Positions 8,340 to 17,061 of a DNA stretch of 64,000 nucleotides are shown one piece after another. Source of the DNA: Pseudomonas putida S13.1.2. Lineage in GTDB: Bacteria > Pseudomonadota > Gammaproteobacteria > Pseudomonadales > Pseudomonadaceae. The stretch spans positions 2,542,001 through 2,606,000 of the forward strand of contig NZ_CP010979.1 in the NCBI RefSeq assembly GCF_000498395.2, read 5' to 3'. The position numbers and the translations under genes are program-made. Below the pieces are notes generated by a model. The model made no database searches, was not told where the DNA came from, and saw only the letters and a list, made by a program, of their open reading frames with translations. Numbering within the stretch: position 1 is the first letter of the stretch; every line of letters starts with the position of its first letter.

Positions 8340-9788
8340 TCAGGTGCGCAGAACTTGCTCCCCGGCATTGCTCGGCAAGCGCATGGCATCCGCCAACGCC
8401 ACACAGGCAATCAAGGCAACACCGATCAACGCCCAGTGGAAGTCGCTGACTGTCATCTCGGCTTCGCCGCCCCGCGCCATCATCGCCACGCGCAACAGCA
8501 GTGCCACCACCGCCACACCCAACGCCATCGCCAGCTGGAAGCACATGCTGAACAGCGTCGAAGCCTCGCCCATCTGCTGCTTGGGCACATCGGCAAAACC
8601 GACAGCGTTGTATGTGGTGAACTGCATCGAGCGCGAAAGCCCGCCCACGAACAACACCACGGCCATCCAGTACCACGGCATGCCTTGCTGCAAGCCCAGG
8701 CAGGCCAGAATGCAACCAACGCCAATCAGCCCGTTGACCAGCAACACGCGGCGGAAACCATAGCGGCGCAGCAACCTGGTGGTAAACGGCTTCATCGCCA
8801 GGTTGCCGGCGAAGATCGCCAGTACCAGCAGCCCGGCATCCACCGGCGACAAGCCGAAACCAATCTGCAGCAGCAACGGGATCAGGAACGGCAAGGCGCT
8901 GATCGACAGGCGGAACAAGGTTCCGCCAACGATGCTGACCCTGAACGTGGGAATAGACAGGGTATTCAGTGGCAATAGCGGCGAAGGATGGCGCCGGCAA
9001 TGACGAACTGCTAACCAGGTCAGCAAGCCCCCCAGCGACACCAGTGCCAGCCCGGCGCCCAGGCTGCCACCCGCCAGCGAGCCGAGCATTTCCAGGCCGA
9101 CCAGCCACGCCGCACAAGACGATGCCAGGAAAACGAACCCCAGCGTGTCGAAACGGCGTTTTTCATCTGACCGCGCATTAGGAATCAGCACCCAGGCAGC
9201 CGCAATGGCCAGCAACCCGAGGGGGATGTTCAGGTAGAAGATCCAGGGCCACGACCAATGCGTGACGATCAGGCCACCGAGCGGCGGCCCCAATACCGGC
9301 GCCACCAGGCCGGGCCAGGTGATCACCGCGAGCATTTTCACCAGGTCTTTTTTCTCGGTCGTGCGCAGCACCACCAGCCGGCCCACCGGTACCATCAGGG
9401 CACCGCCAATGCCCTGCAGTACCCGGGCTGCCACGAACGTTTCCAGGGTCGGGGCCATGCCGCACAGCAATGAAGCCACGGTAAACAGGCCAATGGCCCC
9501 GGCAAACACCTGTCGCGGGCCGAAACGGTCGGCCACCCAGCCACTGAGCGGAATGAATACCGCAACTGCCAGCAGATAGGCACTGATGCCGATGTTCAGG
9601 CTGACAGCGCTTTCACCGAAGTCACTGGCCATTTGCGGCAATGCCGTGGCAATCACGGTGGCGTCGAGGTTTTCCATGAAGAAGGTGATAGCCACCAGCA
9701 GGGCGATGCAGGTGGCTTGGCGGGAGGTGTAGACGGCTGCCGGGTTGGCCAAAGCTTCAGGTCCTTCTGATGGGTGAGTGCGGCTCAA
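8340..9788 (-). CDS. MFS multidrug exporter, DHA2 family
   Basis: This protein of about 482 residues has roughly 14 membrane segments. The N-terminal motif FFMENLDATVIATALPQMA is diagnostic of DHA2 (EmrB/QacA-like) drug:proton antiporters, and LQGIGGALMVPVGRLVVLR matches the conserved motif C/loop region. I prefer the TTG at 9788 as start; the longer in-frame ATG at 9842 would overlap the end of the upstream GNAT gene by 41 bases and adds an atypical leader. It lies on the same strand directly after the acetyltransferase, so both may be cotranscribed. Substrate unknown. Confidence 0.87.
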   Translation of the reverse strand: MSRTHPSEGPEALANPAAVYTSRQATCIALLVAITFFMENLDATVIATALPQMASDFGESAVSLNIGISAYLLAVAVFIPLSGWVADRFGPRQVFAGAIGLFTVASLLCGMAPTLETFVAARVLQGIGGALMVPVGRLVVLRTTEKKDLVKMLAVITWPGLVAPVLGPPLGGLIVTHWSWPWIFYLNIPLGLLAIAAAWVLIPNARSDEKRRFDTLGFVFLASSCAAWLVGLEMLGSLAGGSLGAGLALVSLGGLLTWLAVRHCRRHPSPLLPLNTLSIPTFRVSIVGGTLFRLSISALPFLIPLLLQIGFGLSPVDAGLLVLAIFAGNLAMKPFTTRLLRRYGFRRVLLVNGLIGVGCILACLGLQQGMPWYWMAVVLFVGGLSRSMQFTTYNAVGFADVPKQQMGEASTLFSMCFQLAMALGVAVVALLLRVAMMARGGEAEMTVSDFHWALIGVALIACVALADAMRLPSNAGEQVLRT

Positions 9789-9801
9789 GCAAACCGAGGT
9801 T

Positions 9802-10293
9802 TCAGAGGCCCATGACCATTTCATGCCAGGCCATGCCGCCATGATCCGACGGCGACGGTTTCACGTACTGATACCCCATCTTCTGGTACAGCGCCACATG
9901 CTGCTGCTTGCACATCAGGTGAATGTTCTGCTTGCCCGAGGCCTTCATGCGGGCGATGAATTCGTCCATCAAGCGCTTGGCGTAACCTTTGCCCTGGTGC
10001 ACCGGGTCCACCACCACCGACATGATCACCACGTTCGGTGCTGCCGGGTCATGGCCGATCAGTTCCTTGAAGTCTTCATCAGACATGACCACTTCGTGGG
10101 CGCAACCGCTATTGATGAAGCCGACGATTTCACCCATGTTCTCCAGGATGAGGAAGCCTTGCGGATACTGCACGATGCGGGTGCGGATTTTCTCCAGCGT
10201 GGCCGCTTCATCCCCTTCGTACGCGCCGATTTCAATGGCGTAGCAGCGCTCGGCGTCTGCAACTGTGGGGGTACGGAACTGCAGGGTACTCAT
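9802..10293 (-). CDS. GNAT-family N-acetyltransferase
   Basis: This 163-residue protein has the GNAT fold. Motif A is seen as VVVDPVHQGKGYAKRLMDEF, where the Q/R-x-x-G-x-G/A loop binds acetyl-CoA pyrophosphate, and a C-terminal ALYQKMGYQYVKPS segment matches motif B. It resembles arylalkylamine-type acetyltransferases. The acceptor is unknown. It is upstream of a DHA2 exporter with a short gap, so inactivation and export of a toxic amine is one plausible combined role, though nothing in the sequence proves it. Confidence 0.88.
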   Translation of the reverse strand: MSTLQFRTPTVADAERCYAIEIGAYEGDEAATLEKIRTRIVQYPQGFLILENMGEIVGFINSGCAHEVVMSDEDFKELIGHDPAAPNVVIMSVVVDPVHQGKGYAKRLMDEFIARMKASGKQNIHLMCKQQHVALYQKMGYQYVKPSPSDHGGMAWHEMVMGL

Positions 10294-10412
10294 GACTGAC
10301 TCCTTGGAAACGTGAAAGCGTCAGCCATGTTAAACCAGTAGCGTTGCGCTTGCCGCCCACCTGGGATGGCAAGCATCATGGGCGCATCGCCTACTCGCCC
10401 ACGGATACGCCT

Positions 10413-11003
10413 ATGACCGCTGCCCCACTCACCCTCACGGAGCCCGGGCGCTGCAAGCGCCTGAAAGCGGCCAGCAGCAGTGACCATGACCAGGTCGACA
10501 AACTGGTGATGGCGGCGCAGCCCTTCGCGGACCGCGAACGTTATGCCTGCTTCCTGCAGGTGCAGCACCGTTTCCACGGCAGCCTGTTGTCGCTTTACCG
10601 CGACGAGGCGCTGAACCTGCGCCTGCCGGGGCTGGTGCGGCTGTCGCGTTTTGCGGCGGTCGAGGACGACCTGCGTGACCTCGGGCTGCCGCTGCCTGAG
10701 TTGCCCCGGCAGGTTTGCGCCAGTGCAGCCCAGGCCTTGGGCTGGCTGTATTGCAGTGAAGGCTCCAACCTGGGTGCAGCGTTCCTGTTCAAGCAGACCC
10801 AGCGCCTGGGCCTGAATGGCGATGAGGGTGCCCGCCACCTGGCGCCGCACCCCGATGGTCGGGCACTGCACTGGCGCGAGTTCGTGGCCAGGCTTGATGG
10901 CCTGGTGCTGAACGACGAGGAAGAGGCCGAGGTGATTGTTGGGGCGATTGCCGCGTTCGACAGTTATCGGGCACACCTGCGAGAAGTGTTCGCAAGCCAA
11001 TGA
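10413..11003 (+). CDS. Biliverdin-producing haem oxygenase
   Basis: This protein of about 196 residues matches the HemO/PigA-type bacterial haem oxygenases. These cleave haem to biliverdin, CO and iron in the cytoplasm during haem iron acquisition. A likely proximal haem His lies in KAASSSDHDQVDKL, and the distal-helix glycines appear in GWLYCSEGSNLGAAFL. ATG 10413 is preferred over the upstream ATG at 10344, because family members start shortly before the LTxxxxxxLKxA segment. It stands alone, without a haem receptor or obvious Fur box, and is divergent from the GNAT gene. Confidence 0.85.
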   Translation: MTAAPLTLTEPGRCKRLKAASSSDHDQVDKLVMAAQPFADRERYACFLQVQHRFHGSLLSLYRDEALNLRLPGLVRLSRFAAVEDDLRDLGLPLPELPRQVCASAAQALGWLYCSEGSNLGAAFLFKQTQRLGLNGDEGARHLAPHPDGRALHWREFVARLDGLVLNDEEEAEVIVGAIAAFDSYRAHLREVFASQ

Positions 11004-11050
11004 ACAGTGGTTTGTAAAGAACCTGTACTCCGCTTTGCGGCTCCATTGGC

Positions 11051-12646
11051 CTATCTCGGGCTGTCCTCGATGATCAGGTCGGCCGCCCGCTCGGCCACTG
11101 CCATCACCGCCCCTTGGATGTTGCCCGAGACCATCGACGGCATGACCGAGGCATCCACCACCCTCAGGCCCTGTACACCATGCACCTTGAGCCGGGAGTC
11201 GACCACGGCGGCGGGGTCTTCACCCATTCGGCAGGTGCCGATCGGGTGGTAGATGGTTTGCCCGGTGCGTCGTGCGAATTCCAGCCATTGCGCATCGCTC
11301 TGCGCATCCAGTCCCGGGCTAGTTTCCGCTTCGACATAGCGCGCTATTGCCGGTTGTTGCACGATCCGTCGGGCAATCTTCATGCCCTCGACAAGGCACT
11401 GCTGGTCCTCGCGTTCGGCCAGCATATTGGGGCGGATGGCCGGCATCGCATGGCGGTCGCTGCTTTCTATATGCACCGAGCCCATCGACTTGGGCCGCAG
11501 CTGGCTGACGCCCAGAGTCATGCCTGGGTGTCGGTCGAGCACCCGGTTGGCGGCATTGGCATAGCTGGCATGCACGAAGAAATACTGCACGTCCGGCGTC
11601 GCCAGGCGCGGGTCGGTCTTGACGAAACCGTGCACCAGGCCAGTCCCCAGCGTGAGGATGCCGGTACGCCGGGTATAATACTCAGCCACCGCCAACCCCA
11701 GGCGCCAGCCACGGGCAAGCTGATTGAGGGTTACCACGTCCTTCATGCGCCAGTTCATGCGGGTGGCGAAATGGTCAATGTAGTTCTCGCCTACCCCGCG
11801 CAGCTCGTGCCTGACTGATACCCCGGCAGCCAGTAATACCTCGGCGCGGCCGATGCCGGACAATTCCAGCAGCTGGGGTGACTGGATGGCCCCTGCGCAC
11901 AGGATGACCTCGACATTGGCCTTGACCGTGACTTCACGGCTGCCTTGCTGATAGGTCACCCCGACACAGCGCTTGCCCTGCAAGTCGATGCGCAGCACCT
12001 GCGCATGGGTCACGATGGTCAGGTTCGCCCGCGTGCGGGCAGGCTTGAGGTAGCCATCCACCACACTCCAGCGTCGCCCGGCCTTCTGCGCCACCTGGTA
12101 GTAGCCGAAACCTGTCTGATCCTGCCCATTGTAATCCTCGTTATAAGGCTGGCCGTCCTGCGCGGCTGCCTCCAGGAAAGCGCTCGACAGCGTGAAGCGC
12201 TCGCTTACCTGGTGGATATGCATGGGGCCCTCATGCCCTCGGTTGGCGTCCCCCTGCGCGTAGTTTTCGAAGCGGTCGAAGTACGGCTTGAGGGTTTCGA
12301 AGTTCCAGCCTTTGGCGCCTGTCGCAGCCCAGGCATCGTAATCACCGGGCTGCCCGCGTACGTAGATCATGCCGTTGATCAGCGTTGAGCCGCCCAGGCC
12401 ACGTCCACGCGGCACGGCAATCTCGCGATTGTAGGTGCCGGCTTCCGGCTTGGTCTTGAAGTTCCAGTTGAAGCGCTTGTCGACCATCAGTTTGCTGAAT
12501 CCGGCGGGGATCGGGATCCACCGGCCGTTGGGTTCACCGCCCGCCTCCAGTACCAGCACGCGGTGCTTGCCCGAGGCGCTCAGGCGGTTGGCGAGGATGC
12601 AACCAGCCGTGCCACCGCCAACGATGACATAGTCATGGTCGTGCAT
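11051..12646 (-). CDS. GMC-family FAD-dependent oxidoreductase
   Basis: This 531-residue protein belongs to the glucose-methanol-choline oxidoreductases. The N-terminal dinucleotide motif VGGGTAGCILANRL binds FAD. GMC signatures appear as RGRGLGGSTLINGMIYVRG and GAIQSPQLLELSGIG. The catalytic His is in YHPIGTCRMG and the second conserved region is SGNIQGAVMA. It oxidises an alcohol of unknown identity. It is the last gene of the leftward arm of the catabolic island and overlaps the AroE-like gene by 14 bases, so the two are almost certainly translated from one message. Confidence 0.9.
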   Translation of the reverse strand: MHDHDYVIVGGGTAGCILANRLSASGKHRVLVLEAGGEPNGRWIPIPAGFSKLMVDKRFNWNFKTKPEAGTYNREIAVPRGRGLGGSTLINGMIYVRGQPGDYDAWAATGAKGWNFETLKPYFDRFENYAQGDANRGHEGPMHIHQVSERFTLSSAFLEAAAQDGQPYNEDYNGQDQTGFGYYQVAQKAGRRWSVVDGYLKPARTRANLTIVTHAQVLRIDLQGKRCVGVTYQQGSREVTVKANVEVILCAGAIQSPQLLELSGIGRAEVLLAAGVSVRHELRGVGENYIDHFATRMNWRMKDVVTLNQLARGWRLGLAVAEYYTRRTGILTLGTGLVHGFVKTDPRLATPDVQYFFVHASYANAANRVLDRHPGMTLGVSQLRPKSMGSVHIESSDRHAMPAIRPNMLAEREDQQCLVEGMKIARRIVQQPAIARYVEAETSPGLDAQSDAQWLEFARRTGQTIYHPIGTCRMGEDPAAVVDSRLKVHGVQGLRVVDASVMPSMVSGNIQGAVMAVAERAADLIIEDSPR

Positions 12647-13478
12647 GGTCGGCCTCCTCGCTTTCAGTTTCGCCGCTCATGGCAGCGGCCATCAGTTCGA
12701 CCTGGCACTGCAGCATGGGCCGGCCCAGATGCACACGGCAGCCCCGCTCTGCAGCCGCCAGCAGCAACGGTGTGTACTCAGGCTGCATGATGATTTCTGC
12801 TACGACCTGCTCGCGGGTCAGCCGGTGAACATCGCAGGGGTAGTCATCGGTTTCGCGCAACCCCATGGACGTGGCATTGACCACCAGGTCATGGCCGGAG
12901 GGGTCCGCTGTGCCAACGTTGAACGTGGCGCCTGGGAACAGCCCGGCGAGTCGACTGGCCAGGTGTTCGGCCTTGGCCTGGGTACGGTTGGCAATGGTGA
13001 GGCTGGCAACGCCGGCCTCGGCCAGGGCATAGGCGATGGCTTGCGCTGCCCCACCTGCACCCGCCAGGTACACCGTCATGCCGGAGGGCTCGATACCAGC
13101 CCGTCGCAAGCCGGCGACAAACCCCACGCCATCGAGGATGTCCCCATGCAAGCGGCCGTTTGCCTGACGACGCACCACATTGACCGCGCCCACCTGCTCT
13201 GCGGCCAGGGACACGCTGTCACACAGGTGCACTATGGCGCCCTTGTGCGGCACCGTTACCACAAAGCCATCCAGGTTGCGCATCGCCCGCAAGCCCTGCA
13301 CCGCATCGGCAAGCTGTTCGGGGCCGACATGCAGCGGCACCATCACCCGGTCGTAACCGCGCGCGGCCATCAGGGCGTTGATTTCTTCCGGGGTCTTAAC
13401 GTGGTGAATCGGCTCGGCGATGATGGCGAACAGCCGCGTGTTCCCGCTGATTATCTGTGGTTGTACCGTTTTATTCAT
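12633..13478 (-). CDS. Shikimate/quinate dehydrogenase-like protein (AroE family)
   Basis: This 281-residue protein has both AroE catalytic residues in context: Lys79 in VTVPHKG and Asp116 in GDILDGVGF, with Asn100 in GAVN. The NADP-fold motif is GAGGAAQAIAYAL, followed by NRTQAKAEHLA. It is unlikely to be the housekeeping biosynthetic enzyme, because it sits in a regulated catabolic cluster with a GMC oxidoreductase and an importer. It more likely oxidises a shikimate- or quinate-like cyclic polyol. It is translationally overlapped with the GMC gene. Confidence 0.85.
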   Translation of the reverse strand: MNKTVQPQIISGNTRLFAIIAEPIHHVKTPEEINALMAARGYDRVMVPLHVGPEQLADAVQGLRAMRNLDGFVVTVPHKGAIVHLCDSVSLAAEQVGAVNVVRRQANGRLHGDILDGVGFVAGLRRAGIEPSGMTVYLAGAGGAAQAIAYALAEAGVASLTIANRTQAKAEHLASRLAGLFPGATFNVGTADPSGHDLVVNATSMGLRETDDYPCDVHRLTREQVVAEIIMQPEYTPLLLAAAERGCRVHLGRPMLQCQVELMAAAMSGETESEEADHARP

Positions 13479-13589
13479 GGCCTATTCCGAATTCAGAGTG
13501 TCAAGACTGATCCGACCGGGCCCCACGCTTTGCCGTGAGCCGCGATCGACCGTGCGGACACCATAATCGGGCAAGGCCCTGCCCGGGTA

Positions 13590-13624
13590 TGACACCCAGG
13601 CAAAGCAGGTTTGCCTGGGTGTCA
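13590..13624. terminator. 15-bp perfect hairpin after LysR gene
   Basis: TGACACCCAGGCAAA (13590-13604) and TTTGCCTGGGTGTCA (13610-13624) form a perfect 15-base-pair stem with a five-base loop. It starts about ten bases past the stop of the leftward LysR gene. Neither strand has a following T-run. It may be a weak terminator, a message-protecting hairpin or an operator for the AroE-like gene downstream. Confidence 0.5.
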
Positions 13625-13634
13625 ACGCGAGGTT

Positions 13635-14543
13635 TCAGAGCCCCCAGGGGTGCTCGGCAATGCGCTGCTCGATGGCGTGGATGAATGCCTTGATGCGCGG
13701 GCTGAGGTTCTTGCGGTTGGGGTATACCAGGTAGATGGGCTGGGCAATGCCTGGCCGATAGTCCTCCAGCAGCGGCACCAGCCTGCCGGCCTTGAGGTCA
13801 TCGCCAATGTGAAAGTCCGCCAGCCGCACGATGCCCCCGCCATTGAGCGCAATGGAGCGCAGCAGGTCGCCCTGGGTGAAGGTGGAACGGGGCTGCACCG
13901 GCACGCGGCTGGTCTCGCCCAAATGCTGGTAACCCCAGGTATTCCAGGGGCTTTCGAAGGCGAAGTGGTAGCAGTCGTGCAGCAGCAGGTCTGCCGGCTG
14001 TTGCGGGCACCCACGCTGTGCCAGGTAGGCTGGCGCAGCGCAGGTGATCCAGTGCGCTTCGCCGATTCGCCGCGCCACCCGCGACGAGTCTGGCAGCACG
14101 CCACTGTGAATAGCGATGTCCAGGCCCTGGTCGAACTGGTCGACGTACTGCGCGCCCACTTCGATTCGCACCGACAGGCCGGGGTTGGCCGCCAGAAACG
14201 CTGGCAACCAGGGGATGATCTGGTGCTTGGCGAAAGTGGCCATGGTGTGGATGCGCAAGGTGCCGCTGAGCTGCGCCGGGAAAACCTCGGCCAGAGAGTC
14301 GGCTTCAGCCATGGCATCCATCACCGCACGTGCACTGCGCAGGTAGACCGTGCCCTCTTCGGTCAGGGTGAGGTTACGGGCGCCACGCTGGAACAGCCGT
14401 ACCGCCAGGCGATCCTCCAGCCGCGTCACCAGCTTGCTCACGGCCGAGGGCGTGAGGTCGTTGGCACGGGCGGCGGCAGAGAAACTGCCATGCTCCGTGG
14501 CCCACAGAAACGCCAGCATCTGGGCGTAGTTTTCCTTGTTCAC
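13635..14543 (-). CDS. LysR-family transcriptional regulator
   Basis: This 302-residue regulator has an N-terminal helix-turn-helix (HGSFSAAARANDLTPSAVSKLVTRLEDRL, VRLFQRGARN). Its effector domain resembles the CrgA/AaeR-like group. It starts with GTG at 14543, overlapping the LacI gene stop by four bases (GTGA), so LacI and LysR proteins are translationally coupled. Downstream, on the same strand, come the AroE-like and GMC genes after a strong hairpin. It may add a second level of control over that arm. Confidence 0.88.
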   Translation of the reverse strand: MNKENYAQMLAFLWATEHGSFSAAARANDLTPSAVSKLVTRLEDRLAVRLFQRGARNLTLTEEGTVYLRSARAVMDAMAEADSLAEVFPAQLSGTLRIHTMATFAKHQIIPWLPAFLAANPGLSVRIEVGAQYVDQFDQGLDIAIHSGVLPDSSRVARRIGEAHWITCAAPAYLAQRGCPQQPADLLLHDCYHFAFESPWNTWGYQHLGETSRVPVQPRSTFTQGDLLRSIALNGGGIVRLADFHIGDDLKAGRLVPLLEDYRPGIAQPIYLVYPNRKNLSPRIKAFIHAIEQRIAEHPWGL

Positions 14544-15583
14544 GGCACGTCATCCAGGCGCTTGCCTGGCACGAGCCTGGCGCTGCTTTGCCGGGCGATC
14601 AGGGCGATGTCCAGCTCGGTGATGCGCGGGACTTCCACACCCTCGATCTGGGCGATCAGGGTGTCGGCGCTGATTCGGCCAATCTCGAAAATCGGAATGC
14701 TTACCGAGGTCAAGCTGGGCGAGGCGATGGCACTGAAGCTGATGTCGTCGAAACCGGTGATGGAGATGTCTGCCGGCACTTCGATACCACAGTGCTTGGC
14801 CTGCGCGCTGGCGCCCAGCGCCAGGAGGTCGGTGGTGCAGATGAGCGCGGTGGGCCGGGGTGACATCTGCAATAGCTGCTCGAACCCCGCCCGGCCTCCG
14901 TCGATGCTGAACGGCTGCTCGATGATACGGTTTTCCGCAACGTCCAGGCCGTGCTCGGCAAAGCGCTTGCGCACCCCCTGGATTCGATAGCGGGCGCGCT
15001 CGTTGTACTGGCGGTGCCCGGTGAGGATGGCAACATCCCGGTGACCCAGGCCAAGCAGGTGGTCGGCTACCAGCTCGCCACCCCTGACGTTGCAGAAGCC
15101 CACCGCGCAATGCGTGTGACAGTCGTCCACCGACCACATCAGCACATAGGGCCGCTGGGCCACCTGCAGCAACTCGAACACCGCAGGGTCATGGTCAGTG
15201 CCGACCAGGAAGATACCTTCCACGCCCCGTTCGATGAAGTTGCGCACACTGGAGATCTCGCGTTCGCGGTCATACTCGTGGGAGGCAATGATCAGCTGGT
15301 AGCCGAAGGCGTTCAGGCGTTGCTGCAAGGCCTGGATCGAGTCGGCATAGATCGGGTTGTTGAGCGTGGGGAAAATCGCCGCAACGCTGAAGGTGCGGCG
15401 CAGGGCCAAGGCCCTGGCAGCGCCGTCCATCACGTACTGCAACTGCCGCACCGCGGCATCGACCTTGGCCAGCGTGGCCGGTTTCACCTGGTCGGGATTG
15501 GACAACGCGCGAGATGCGCTGCCCAGTGAAACCCCTGCCAGGCGGGCAACATCGCGCAGCGTCGGTTTTTGGTTTTTTGTCAT
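14540..15583 (-). CDS. LacI-family transcriptional regulator
   Basis: This protein of about 347 residues has the LacI helix-turn-helix at the N-terminus (PTLRDVARLAGVSLGSASRALSNPDQVKPATL). A sugar-binding-protein-like effector domain follows, ending in SITGFDDISFSAIASPSLTSV. ATG 15583 is chosen over an upstream in-frame start at 15622, because LacI proteins begin right before this motif. Two palindromes with the core TGAACCGGTTCA lie upstream; their CCGG centre and length are typical of LacI operators. They place both this gene and the divergent transporter operon under its likely control. Confidence 0.9.
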   Translation of the reverse strand: MTKNQKPTLRDVARLAGVSLGSASRALSNPDQVKPATLAKVDAAVRQLQYVMDGAARALALRRTFSVAAIFPTLNNPIYADSIQALQQRLNAFGYQLIIASHEYDREREISSVRNFIERGVEGIFLVGTDHDPAVFELLQVAQRPYVLMWSVDDCHTHCAVGFCNVRGGELVADHLLGLGHRDVAILTGHRQYNERARYRIQGVRKRFAEHGLDVAENRIIEQPFSIDGGRAGFEQLLQMSPRPTALICTTDLLALGASAQAKHCGIEVPADISITGFDDISFSAIASPSLTSVSIPIFEIGRISADTLIAQIEGVEVPRITELDIALIARQSSARLVPGKRLDDVP

Positions 15584-15630
15584 AGGTGTTGTCGCTCCTG
15601 CTTGACAGCAGTATACCACCACGCTTAAAA

Positions 15631-15644
15631 ATGAACCGGTTCAT
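15631..15644. promoter_or_regulatory. LacI-type operator 1
   Basis: ATGAACCGGTTCAT is a perfect 14-bp palindrome centred on CCGG, about 50 bases before the LacI-family gene start. It shares the ten-base core GAACCGGTTC with the second site about 97 bases away, so one dimeric or looped repressor could occupy both. Confidence 0.75.
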
Positions 15645-15726
15645 ATTCTGAACCCGGTCATGCCTAAACCAACAAGAAAGCGACCGTCAGGCCCAATGCA
15701 CCCATCGAGGTGTTTTTTTGGAACAT

Positions 15727-15748
15727 AAACTTGAACCGGTTCAAGTTT
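15727..15748. promoter_or_regulatory. LacI-type operator 2
   Basis: A perfect 22-bp palindrome centred at 15737/15738 with core TTGAACCGGTTCAA lies 36 bases before the ATG of the substrate-binding protein gene. Its position is right for repression of the rightward operon. Confidence 0.78.
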
Positions 15749-15783
15749 GCCCGGCGACGCACGACATACCAGGAGGCAACACA

Positions 15784-16995
15784 ATGAAAACAATGCCTTG
15801 GGCCCTCAGTGGCATCGCAGCACTGACCTTGTCAGCCTCGCTGACTGCCTATGCCGATGTACAGATCGGCGCGCTCTACCCACTCAGTGGTGCCCTCGCC
15901 CTGCTCGGGGACGAAAGCTACCGCGGCGTGGAACTGGCCGTGGCCGAGCGCAACGCCGCCGGGGGCCTGAAAGGCGAGCCGATCAAGCTGGTCAAGGCCG
16001 ATGCGGTGGACGCCGCCCAGGCAGTCAGCGCTGCGCGCCGGTTAACCTCCAGTGATAATGTGTCGGCGGTGTTCGGCAGCTACTCCTCCGCCCTCTCCTT
16101 TGCCGCTACCCAAGTCACCGAACTGGCCGGCATACCCTACTTCGAGCTGGGCGCCGTGGCCGACAACATTACTGACCGCGGCCTGCAGAACGTCTACCGC
16201 AGCAACCCGACCGCAAAAAACTTCGCCGAAGGCACCATCACCGCGGTCACCGAGCTGGTCGCACCGCAACTGAAAGTGGACGCCAAAAGCCTGAAGATCG
16301 CGATCATCCACGAAGACGCCCTGTACGGCACCACCATTGCCAACTTCCAGAAGGCCATTGCTGCCAGCCAAGGGCTCAACGTGGTCGAGGTCCTGCCCTA
16401 TTCGGCCAAAGCCGTCGACCTGTCGTCTCTGATCCTGCGCCTTAAAGGTGCCGGTGCCGACGTAGTGCTGCAAACCTCCTATCAGAACGACACCACCCTG
16501 TTCTTCCGGCAAATCCGCGAGGCCGGCTATACACCCAAGGCCATCATTGGCGCCGGTGGCGGTTACTCGATGCAGGACACCATGAAAGTGGTGGGCGCGC
16601 AGAACATCGAGGGCGTGCTGGACGTGGACTTCCCGCAGTTCCAGACCAACGAGGCCGGCGCCCCGGGCATTGCCGCATTCGCCGATGCCTACCGCGCCCG
16701 CTATGGCAGCGAACCGCGCTCCGGGCACAGCCTGATCAACTATGTGGGGGCCAAAGTGTTCCTCGATGCCATGGCCAATGCCAAGTCGTTCGAGGCCGAC
16801 GACATCCGCGAGGCGGTGCACGCCATCGACATCCCGGTTGGCCAGACTGCGGCCAACATCGGTGCCAGGTTCGGCGAGAACGGCCAGAACCAACGCGCGC
16901 AGACCACCATCATGCAGTGGCAGCAAGGTGTGCTGAAAACCGTCTACCCGCAAGAGGCTGCCGTGTCCCAGGCCACTTTGGCCAGCCAACCCTGA
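15784..16995 (+). CDS. ABC transporter substrate-binding protein, branched-chain amino acid (LivK-like) family
   Basis: This 403-residue periplasmic protein has an N-terminal signal peptide (MKTMPWALSGIAALTLSASLTAYA) and then the family opening VQIGALYPLSGALALLGDESYRGVELAV. Type I binding-protein motifs follow (SAVFGSYSSALS, IIHEDALYGT, GADVVLQTSYQNDT). Members bind amino acids, urea, aromatic acids or amides. The ligand here is unknown, but the flanking dehydrogenases suggest a cyclic polyol, aromatic acid or similar compound. ATG 15784 has an ideal AGGAGG ribosome site. It opens the rightward operon, just after the second LacI operator. Confidence 0.9.
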   Translation: MKTMPWALSGIAALTLSASLTAYADVQIGALYPLSGALALLGDESYRGVELAVAERNAAGGLKGEPIKLVKADAVDAAQAVSAARRLTSSDNVSAVFGSYSSALSFAATQVTELAGIPYFELGAVADNITDRGLQNVYRSNPTAKNFAEGTITAVTELVAPQLKVDAKSLKIAIIHEDALYGTTIANFQKAIAASQGLNVVEVLPYSAKAVDLSSLILRLKGAGADVVLQTSYQNDTTLFFRQIREAGYTPKAIIGAGGGYSMQDTMKVVGAQNIEGVLDVDFPQFQTNEAGAPGIAAFADAYRARYGSEPRSGHSLINYVGAKVFLDAMANAKSFEADDIREAVHAIDIPVGQTAANIGARFGENGQNQRAQTTIMQWQQGVLKTVYPQEAAVSQATLASQP

Positions 16996-17061
16996 CCTTA
17001 CCGTCAACACCCAGGCAACGCGCCCCCGGCTGGGCGCGCTGCCTGTGCACGAGGACCTTTC

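Noticed and set aside
13611..14990. 459-residue plus-strand frame
   Set aside because: It runs antisense to the LysR and LacI genes and mirrors their high-GC codon pattern; the product has no recognisable motif.
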